From contig JADJWE010000006.1 in assembly GCA_016716525.1 (NCBI GenBank), forward strand, positions 1 to 64,000: a stretch of DNA of 64,000 bases. Reading direction: 5' to 3'. The position numbers were made by a program, and so were the translations under genes. This stretch comes from Candidatus Flexicrinis affinis (GTDB lineage Bacteria; Chloroflexota; Anaerolineae; Aggregatilineales; Phototrophicaceae). Numbering within the stretch: the stretch's first letter is position 1; each line of letters opens with the position of its first letter. The notes beneath the pieces are model-generated. The model was not told the DNA's origin. It ran no database searches and saw nothing but the letters and a program-made list of their open reading frames with translations. Positions 57,716 through 64,000 of this stretch are shown in pieces.

Positions 57716-58253
57716 TGGCTCGTCGACTCCGGATAGAAACCCGTATTGATTGTCGCAGAGCGCGAGGCTAGAACTTGGCGAGGATTACAGCTCCAGGCTG
57801 GCAGAATTGCAGGGCTGCAGCGCACACCGCCGACCGGAACCCGCCCAGTAGTTCGCCAGCCGTCAACCGCCCTACGTCGAACCGCATTATCACCCCGTCC
57901 ATCCCGTCGTCACGCAGATCCGTGATGAGCTGCAGCGGGACGTCGCGCGGGTCGAGATCGAGCACTTCCTCGTGATCCAACGCCGCGAGTTACGGAGGGT
58001 ATCGGCACGGATCAGCCGGCGGATGCAGATGTCAAGCGACTGGAATAATCACAGAGACGTCCATTCAAACTAGACGGCGCAGCCGACCTGTGGCTATCCT
58101 GTGTGCCGGACGGACTCCGGAGACCGCGTAGGCAGACGCAACAGCCCGTATCCATCGCGTAGAGCAGGCATCATGAGCACGTTGCGCAATCGACGCACAA
58201 TGCGGCCGCGCACGGGCTATGATCCCGGTAGCTTCGATTGAAAGAGGTGCGCC
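57716..58253. other. 538-base stretch without a convincing gene
   Basis: Two overlapping frames look protein-like but conflict. On the minus strand, 57768-57980 begins DHEEVLDLDPRDVPLQLI and includes GVIMRFDVGRLTAGELLGGF. On the plus strand, a frame opened after a TAG near 57867 reads PYVEPHYHPVHPVVTQIRDE, RVEIEHFLVIQRREL, and stops near 58072. One is probably the remnant of a gene disrupted next to the integration site. From 58080 to 58253 I see only the leader of the macroglobulin gene with a possible TATGAT -10 near 58218. Confidence 0.4.
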
Positions 58254-61200
58254 ATGTGGAAGATCCTGCGGTCCGCACTTTGTTTGGCGTTCACACTCAT
58301 TGGGCTTTCGGTACCCGCTGCAATGCAGTCCGATGTGTCGAGCCTACAGGTGGTATCGGTGACACCGGACCCGGACGCGACCGGTATTGCGACCGACTCC
58401 ACCATCGTCGTGGCGTTCGATCGGCCGGTTGTCCCGCTCACGCCCACGGCGAATCAAGGTGAGCTGCCACAACCGTTGAGTTTATACCCGCATGTCGACG
58501 GCAGTGGTGTCTGGGTCAACACGTCGATCTATGTCTTTACGCCCAGCGACCACCTGGCGGGCGCGACCCGCTACACCGTCACCACGGCCGCCGGTCTTCG
58601 CGCGGCCGATGATTCACAGCTTGGCTACGACTACTTCTGGTCGTTTTCCACCCAGGCGGCGCAGATCCTCGATATCGACTTCAGTGAGTTCGAGTACCTG
58701 AGCAGTACGGTGGGGTATGCCGGTCTCGACACCACGGTCTCGTTTGTATTCAACCAACCGATGTCGCACGCGTTCGTCGAGGACGCCTTCAGCCTGACGC
58801 GCGCGGACTCGAACGACCGTGTGCCCGGGCACTTCACGTGGGCGGAGGACTCCACTCAAGTGACGTTCACGCCGGACGAGCGGCTTCAGATCGCCTCGAG
58901 TTATGTCGTTGGCGTTGCCGGACTCGTGTCACCCAATCGGTGGTCCTTCAACACCTATCCGCTGCCGAGGGTGAGAGAAACGACCCCGTACAACGGAGCT
59001 AGCGACGAGTACCCGCGTGGCTGGGTCAGTTTCGAGTTTGTATCGCCGATGAATTTCAACACCTTCCGTGATCGCGTTCGGATCGAACCTGAGCCGGAGG
59101 AGTGGACGCCCTACGCATACGACTCTCGGATTTCGTTTCAGTTTGACATGCAGTTCGCTACCCGTTACACCGTCACCATCCTGGCCGGCGTGGAAGATAT
59201 CTACGGCAACCGTCTGGCCGAAGACGTTACGGTTTCGTTCACGACGAGTCAGCCAACCAATCAGGCGAATATCACCTGCCAATCCGCATTGGCCATCACC
59301 AGCGCAGCGGGACAGATCACGCAGATTCCGGGCGGAGTCAGCGGCACAAGCACCGTCGACATTGAGCTATCCCACCTGCCACTGGGCGACCTGCCGCGCG
59401 TAATGGAACGGGTTGCATGGGTGGATACAGGTGTCGGCGACGGTCAGGCATCGCATATCGTCCCCGAAGTCAATGAGGAGAACGTGGTCCGGCGCTGGCG
59501 CGCGACGTTGACCAGCGGCGACACCGCGAGTGCGGCTGTGGGCGTCCCGATCGATCCTCCCGAGGGGCGTCTCGCACCGGGCCTTTACCGAATTCGGACC
59601 GACGCCGAAGGCGATACCTACAACGATCAATGCGACTTCGCGCTGGCCGTCGCGACGGCCAACCTCACGATCAAGCGCGACGAGGACGGTCTGCTGGTGT
59701 GGGTGACCGACCTGCAGACCGCCACACCGCTCGAAGGAATCCCCGTGACGGTATACGACTACGATGGGCAGGCGCAGGGCACCAGTGTCACGGACGCGGA
59801 CGGACTTGCGCGCCTTCCATCCGTTTTCGTTACTGCGACCACACCGGATGGCTATGAATACGCGGCACCGCATGCGACGGTCGTGGCGGCAAGTGACTCC
59901 GTGTACGGGATCTGGACAACCAAGGCGGCGTATTATGTGGCCCCCGGCGGTGGGACCTACCTGTACACCGACCGCGCGATCTACCGGCCGGGCGAGACGG
60001 TGTACTTCCGCGGTGTGATGCGTGAGGGTGTCGACATCGACTATGCCGTACCGGAGATCCAGTCGATCGAGGCGCATACTTACGGCTATAACTCGCCGGA
60101 TGACCTGCTCGATGTCGAGCTGCCGGTGTCGCCGTTCGGGACGTTCAGCGGTTCGGTCACGCTGCGTGAAGACCAGCCACTGGGGCAGCTTCTTATTGCC
60201 GTCGGTGAGCCGGTTTACTACACCTGCGGGGAGTGCTATCCCTATTATGGGCCGTCGGTCTCGGTCGAGGTGGCCGAGTATCGCGTGCCCGAGGTCGACG
60301 TCGAGGTCACGCCGCAGACGCGTGAGCTTACGGACGGAGATGTCCTCAATGTCCTGATCGACGCGCAGTATTACAGCGGCGGTGGCGTTCCAGACGCGCC
60401 TGTCGAGGTTACCATCTACGCCCGAGAGGCGGCATTTCGTTACAGCGGGCCCGGGCGCTATTCGTTCCGCAATGACACACCGCGGCAGCCCGATGAACAC
60501 TTCCTGCATCGCTACTACGGTCGAGAAACGGCTCTGGAGACAAATGAGCACGGGCAAATTCTGATTACGGAAGACATGTCCGGTTACGTGCCGCGATCTG
60601 CACTGCTGACGGTCGAAGCGGGCATTCTGGACCCGACCGGGGCCTCTGTGGGAGCTCGTGCGCAGGTCGTGCTCCATCCGGCTGATCTGTATGTCGGCTT
60701 GCATATGGAAGATTACTTTGTCGAGGCGGAGACGTCGGCCGATATCGACCTCATCGTCGTCGGTCAGGACAGTATTCCGGTCGCTGGCGTGCCCGTACGT
60801 CTCGAACTGTCCGAAATCCGCTGGACGCGGACCGAAGTGCGGGACGAGTGGGGCCGCTGGGAATGGATCCGCGAAGAGATTCCGGCCGGCACCCAGATTG
60901 TGACCAGCGATCTGGACGGTACAGCGCACGCCGAATTTGAGGTGTCGACAGCCGGCATCTATCGGGCGGTTGCAACGGTCACCGACCGCGAGGGGCGCGA
61001 CAATCACAGCACGATCGAGTTCTACGCTACCGGGAGCGCCCCGGTGCTTTGGGGCCACCATCGCTCGCACGAGTTGACCATGATTGCCGATCGGTCTAGC
61101 TACAAGCCGGGAGAAACGGCCCGAATCCTGATCCCGGTGCCGTTCGTTGAGCGTGGCGACACATGGCTGCTGATCGGTGTCGAGCGCAAGCTGCGCTACG

Positions 61201-63839
61201 AGACCGACGTCATTCAGGCAACCGGGACGACCGTCGTGTACGAAATCCCGATCACTGAGGACCATGTCCCGAACATCGAGATGAACGTCGTCATGGTTCA
61301 GGGTGCTGGGCCGGACGGCCTACCAGACTACCGGACCGGCGCGATCGGGCTCGCTGTCGAGCCGGTCCGACAGCGACTCCACATCGACGTAGAACCATCG
61401 TCGACCGCCGCGCATCCGGATGAGACGATTGCGTTCGACCTTCACGTCACTGACTCGGACGGGCAGCCGGTAGTCGCTGAGTTGGGCATCAGTCTGGTCG
61501 ATCAAGCGGTGCTGGACCTGCGGCCGCTGCCGGATCGCGCACTCGAGTCTGTGTACTACAGCCCACGTCCCAATGCCGTCAAAACGACCACCGGTATGAC
61601 CGCCCTGCTTGAGCTGCAGTACACCTATGAGCACGATCCAGGCGGCGGGCAAGGCGGGGGCGGAGGCGGGATCCCGCAGCCCACCCTGCGTGACACGTTC
61701 GTGACCACCCCGTTGTGGAGCCCGCATGTCGTGACCGACGCGCAGGGAATGGCGACGATATCGGTTGAGATGCCGGATAACTTGACACGCTGGCGGCTGA
61801 ACGTCAAGGGGATCACCCCGGCGACCCAGGTCGGGGAAACCGAGCTGGAACTCGTCTCCCGACTGCCATTCTGGATTCAACCCGGCGCGCCGCGCTTCTT
61901 TGTCGCCGGCGATCGCGTGCGGCTGATCGCCGTGATCCACAATGGGACCGACGAGGTCCAACAGGCGACGGTGACCCTGGACGCGGCGGGCCTCGACCTG
62001 CTGACCGAGCCTGTACAGCGGGTAACGATCACCGCCGGCGGACAAGTGCGCGTGACTTGGGATGTGGTTGCCGGCCAGTCCGAGTCGGTCGATCTGATCT
62101 TTGCTGCCGTGGCGGACAGCGGCTTGCAGGACGCGGTCAAGCCGCGTCTCGGCGAATCGACGACGATCCCTGTCTATCGCTACACCGCGCGTGACATCGT
62201 CGGAACCAGCGGCGTGCTGTTTGAGCCGGGCGTGCGCGTCGAGCAGATCGCCTTGCCGACCGACCTGCCGATCGACGACGGCGCGCTCGTGATCGAGACG
62301 TCCCCGTCGTTGGCTATGGCCGCCGTCGACCAGCTGGACCGGTTTGTGCCACGGGAAGGCGCTAGCACCGAAGCCGCGATCAGCACCGTCTTTCCGGCGG
62401 CGCTTGCGGCGAATGCCCTCAGCCGGATGGGTGCCGACACCACTGATGTCGGCGACCGGTTGGCCGATGCGCTGGAGGTCACGCTGCCGCAGCTCGCGGA
62501 AACACAGAACGCGGACGGCGGGTGGGGATGGTTCGGTGGACTGTCCAGCGATCAGTTGGTCTCGGCGTATGTCGTGATCGGCCTCGGCGAGGCGCACGCG
62601 GCGGGGCACAAGGTGCCGGACGAGATCCTGCGGCCGGCGATTCGGTTCCTCCGGCGTCAGCTCGCGACCGTAGACCTTGATACGCCGGCGTATGCGCTGG
62701 ATCGGCAGGCGTTCGTGCTGTTCGCGCTGACGGAGTGTTCACGCCACGGGCTGTGTACGGGTTCCACCGCGCGCTGGGAGTCACCGCTTTCTGCGCTGCT
62801 CCACTACCGTGAAAAGTTGTCGACTGCGGCGCGGGCGTTCGTCTTGATGAGTTTGCTGGGCATCCAACCGGACTCGCCGCTGACCGACACGCTGGTATCG
62901 GATCTGACTGGGGCAGCCGTGCGCTACGCCACCAGCGTGTACTGGGAGGAGCCTGACGCGGCCAACTGGGGCAGCACCCATCGAACGACGGCTGTTGTGC
63001 TGATGGCACTCCTCCGGGCCGCGGCGGACCCGGCTCAGCTCCCCGATGCTGTGCGCTGGTTGGCGCAGTCTTATACTGGAATCGGCTGGCGCAGTACGCA
63101 GGCGATGGCGTGGTCGGTCGCTGCGCTGGCGGAGTGGATGGTTACGACTGGCGAAGGGCAGGCAGACTATCCGCTGCAGATCATACTGAACGGCGATACA
63201 GTGCACACGCAGGACGTATCATCGGACGACATCGCTCGCCGCGCGATCGTCCAGGTGCCGGCCGACGAACTGTCAATCTCTGTCCCGAATCAGGTGGCGA
63301 TCGAGCATGGTGAGGGTCCGGGCGCACTCTATTACACAGCGGCCCTCGATGTCCGCCTGCCTGCGGAACGGGTGGATGCAGTGAGCCGGGGCATATCGGT
63401 CACGCGCGAATACTTCGTCAACGACGATGAACTGCCGTCGCTGACCGCTCAGGTTGGCGATCGGGTGACAGTGCGGCTGACGTTGATCGTCGCGAGCGAT
63501 CTGGAATATGTGATTGTGGACGACCGGCTTCCTGCCGGGCTTGAAGCTGCCGACGGGCGGTTGGCCACCGCGCCGCCCGGAGCACCCCTCCCTGCACTCA
63601 CACGCGACGATCCGCGCTGGTTCTGGGGCATGTGGGCGTTCAGCCGCACCGCACTACGGGACGAAGGCGCGCTGCTGCATGCGCTGGCGCTTCCGCGTGG
63701 CACGTACGTCTACAGCTATCCGGCGCGGGCAGTCAGCGCCGGTGAGTTTCAGGCGGTCCCGGCTGTGGCCCAACAAATGTACTTCCCCGACGTGTTCGGT
63801 CGGTCAGCCGGCGCGATCTTCCGCGTCACCGGGCCATAA
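58254..63839 (+). CDS. Secreted alpha-2-macroglobulin-like protein without thioester motif
   Basis: 1861 residues behind AGAGG. Sec signal LCLAFTLIGLSVPAAMQ with no lipobox. Residues about 28-340 are Ig-like/Big_5 domains (VVSVTPDPDATGIATDSTIV). LYTDRAIYRPGETVYFRGVM (about 568) is the MG2-type macroglobulin domain, and TTPLWSPHVVTDAQGMATIS (about 1152) starts the A2M domain. The thioester position (about 1367) reads FVPREGASTEAAISTVFP where CxEQ is expected, so Cys and Gln are missing. The alpha/alpha toroid follows (QNADGGWGWFGG...), then a terminal macroglobulin domain (VGDRVTVRLTLIVASDLEYV). Bacterial homologues trap proteases in the envelope; this one would do so non-covalently or have another role. 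Confidence 0.88.
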   Translation: MWKILRSALCLAFTLIGLSVPAAMQSDVSSLQVVSVTPDPDATGIATDSTIVVAFDRPVVPLTPTANQGELPQPLSLYPHVDGSGVWVNTSIYVFTPSDHLAGATRYTVTTAAGLRAADDSQLGYDYFWSFSTQAAQILDIDFSEFEYLSSTVGYAGLDTTVSFVFNQPMSHAFVEDAFSLTRADSNDRVPGHFTWAEDSTQVTFTPDERLQIASSYVVGVAGLVSPNRWSFNTYPLPRVRETTPYNGASDEYPRGWVSFEFVSPMNFNTFRDRVRIEPEPEEWTPYAYDSRISFQFDMQFATRYTVTILAGVEDIYGNRLAEDVTVSFTTSQPTNQANITCQSALAITSAAGQITQIPGGVSGTSTVDIELSHLPLGDLPRVMERVAWVDTGVGDGQASHIVPEVNEENVVRRWRATLTSGDTASAAVGVPIDPPEGRLAPGLYRIRTDAEGDTYNDQCDFALAVATANLTIKRDEDGLLVWVTDLQTATPLEGIPVTVYDYDGQAQGTSVTDADGLARLPSVFVTATTPDGYEYAAPHATVVAASDSVYGIWTTKAAYYVAPGGGTYLYTDRAIYRPGETVYFRGVMREGVDIDYAVPEIQSIEAHTYGYNSPDDLLDVELPVSPFGTFSGSVTLREDQPLGQLLIAVGEPVYYTCGECYPYYGPSVSVEVAEYRVPEVDVEVTPQTRELTDGDVLNVLIDAQYYSGGGVPDAPVEVTIYAREAAFRYSGPGRYSFRNDTPRQPDEHFLHRYYGRETALETNEHGQILITEDMSGYVPRSALLTVEAGILDPTGASVGARAQVVLHPADLYVGLHMEDYFVEAETSADIDLIVVGQDSIPVAGVPVRLELSEIRWTRTEVRDEWGRWEWIREEIPAGTQIVTSDLDGTAHAEFEVSTAGIYRAVATVTDREGRDNHSTIEFYATGSAPVLWGHHRSHELTMIADRSSYKPGETARILIPVPFVERGDTWLLIGVERKLRYETDVIQATGTTVVYEIPITEDHVPNIEMNVVMVQGAGPDGLPDYRTGAIGLAVEPVRQRLHIDVEPSSTAAHPDETIAFDLHVTDSDGQPVVAELGISLVDQAVLDLRPLPDRALESVYYSPRPNAVKTTTGMTALLELQYTYEHDPGGGQGGGGGGIPQPTLRDTFVTTPLWSPHVVTDAQGMATISVEMPDNLTRWRLNVKGITPATQVGETELELVSRLPFWIQPGAPRFFVAGDRVRLIAVIHNGTDEVQQATVTLDAAGLDLLTEPVQRVTITAGGQVRVTWDVVAGQSESVDLIFAAVADSGLQDAVKPRLGESTTIPVYRYTARDIVGTSGVLFEPGVRVEQIALPTDLPIDDGALVIETSPSLAMAAVDQLDRFVPREGASTEAAISTVFPAALAANALSRMGADTTDVGDRLADALEVTLPQLAETQNADGGWGWFGGLSSDQLVSAYVVIGLGEAHAAGHKVPDEILRPAIRFLRRQLATVDLDTPAYALDRQAFVLFALTECSRHGLCTGSTARWESPLSALLHYREKLSTAARAFVLMSLLGIQPDSPLTDTLVSDLTGAAVRYATSVYWEEPDAANWGSTHRTTAVVLMALLRAAADPAQLPDAVRWLAQSYTGIGWRSTQAMAWSVAALAEWMVTTGEGQADYPLQIILNGDTVHTQDVSSDDIARRAIVQVPADELSISVPNQVAIEHGEGPGALYYTAALDVRLPAERVDAVSRGISVTREYFVNDDELPSLTAQVGDRVTVRLTLIVASDLEYVIVDDRLPAGLEAADGRLATAPPGAPLPALTRDDPRWFWGMWAFSRTALRDEGALLHALALPRGTYVYSYPARAVSAGEFQAVPAVAQQMYFPDVFGRSAGAIFRVTGP

Positions 63840-63868
63840 GCGTAGTGGTGTTGCCCGATGAAATCGAA

Positions 63869-63895
63869 CGGCGCAGTCGATAATCGACTGCGCCG
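63869..63895. terminator. Perfect hairpin between convergent genes
   Basis: CGGCGCAGTCGA-taa-TCGACTGCGCCG, a 12-bp perfect stem 30 bases after the macroglobulin stop. No T-run, but it lies between two apparently convergent genes. Confidence 0.6.
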
Positions 63896-63904
63896 CTGTC
63901 GTGC

Positions 63905-64000
63905 CTAGCACTCAATATCGGCCGGCGCGGGCATTTGGACCTCGTTGCCACTCCGTCGCATGGTCTCAAGGTCGGTGACGGCCCCGTCTCGACCAGCGTC
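63905..64000 (-). CDS. Possible 3' end of a gene running off the window
   Basis: An open minus-strand frame enters at base 64000 (DAGRDGAVTDLETMRR) and ends MPAPADIEC-TAG at 63905-63907. Codon use is GC-rich at third positions, and the frame is placed convergently with a hairpin between. Only 31 codons are visible, so no product can be named. Confidence 0.35.
   Translation of the reverse strand, partial: DAGRDGAVTDLETMRRSGNEVQMPAPADIEC

Overview
The window is high-GC chromosomal DNA from a free-living respiring bacterium. The best fit is the Chloroflexota, near Anaerolineae. This is inferred from the style of complex I with two NuoM subunits, the PNPase with a Gly/Arg-rich tail, the very large FtsK with a disordered N-terminus, the secreted beta-propeller, Ig-like and alpha-2-macroglobulin proteins, and TTG/ATG starts behind AGGAG-type ribosome sites. 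No rRNA is present, so the placement is not proven. Extended -10 promoters of the form TGC-TAtAaT recur before several operons.

Layout. 1-6727: remains of a trans-sulfuration enzyme, then an apparent operon behind a good promoter: ATP-grasp ligase, a possible 23-residue ORF, S8 subtilase, COG4947-like esterase, second ATP-grasp ligase, and a circularly permuted ATP-grasp ligase. Everything before about 4640 carries single-base frameshifts. 6862-12593: a lower-GC accessory island, which is a two-gene module (SF1 helicase plus partner) knocked out by one IS5-family and two inverted IS982-family insertions. All three have clear target duplications, so the original genes can be rebuilt in frame. 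12708-20641: HAD-like protein, vanadium-type haloperoxidase, rpsO-pnp with a long stem structure between them, a PIN/antitoxin pair, and small hypotheticals.

20967-33895 is the energy block. nuoAHJKLMMN holds only the membrane arm of complex I, with a duplicated NuoM and an apparently lengthened NuoL lateral helix. It is followed by an atp gene set holding only the F0 part (atpI, atpB, atpE and a b-delta fusion). Neither the peripheral arm of complex I nor F1 is encoded nearby. AtpB carries an insertion of about 215 residues containing coiled coil. 34077-48541: START-like protein, thiol peroxidase, Gmad2-like lipoprotein, a frameshifted alpha-toroid protein, a secreted propeller protein, NADP isocitrate dehydrogenase, a Ser/Thr kinase fused to a NarL-type response regulator, and FtsK.

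48550-51589: an accessory patch between two copies of the 3' end of a small membrane-protein gene. It includes a promoter whose spacer contains a G9 tract. 51785-55534: the succinate dehydrogenase operon with a fused SdhC-SdhD anchor; with icd it places two TCA-cycle steps here, and SdhABCD feeds the same quinone pool as complex I. 55753-57715: tRNA-Arg(CCT) followed by a frameshifted large serine recombinase, an integration hot spot. 58254-63839: a giant secreted alpha-2-macroglobulin-like protein lacking the thioester residues, then a convergent hairpin and the tail of a possible gene running off the window.
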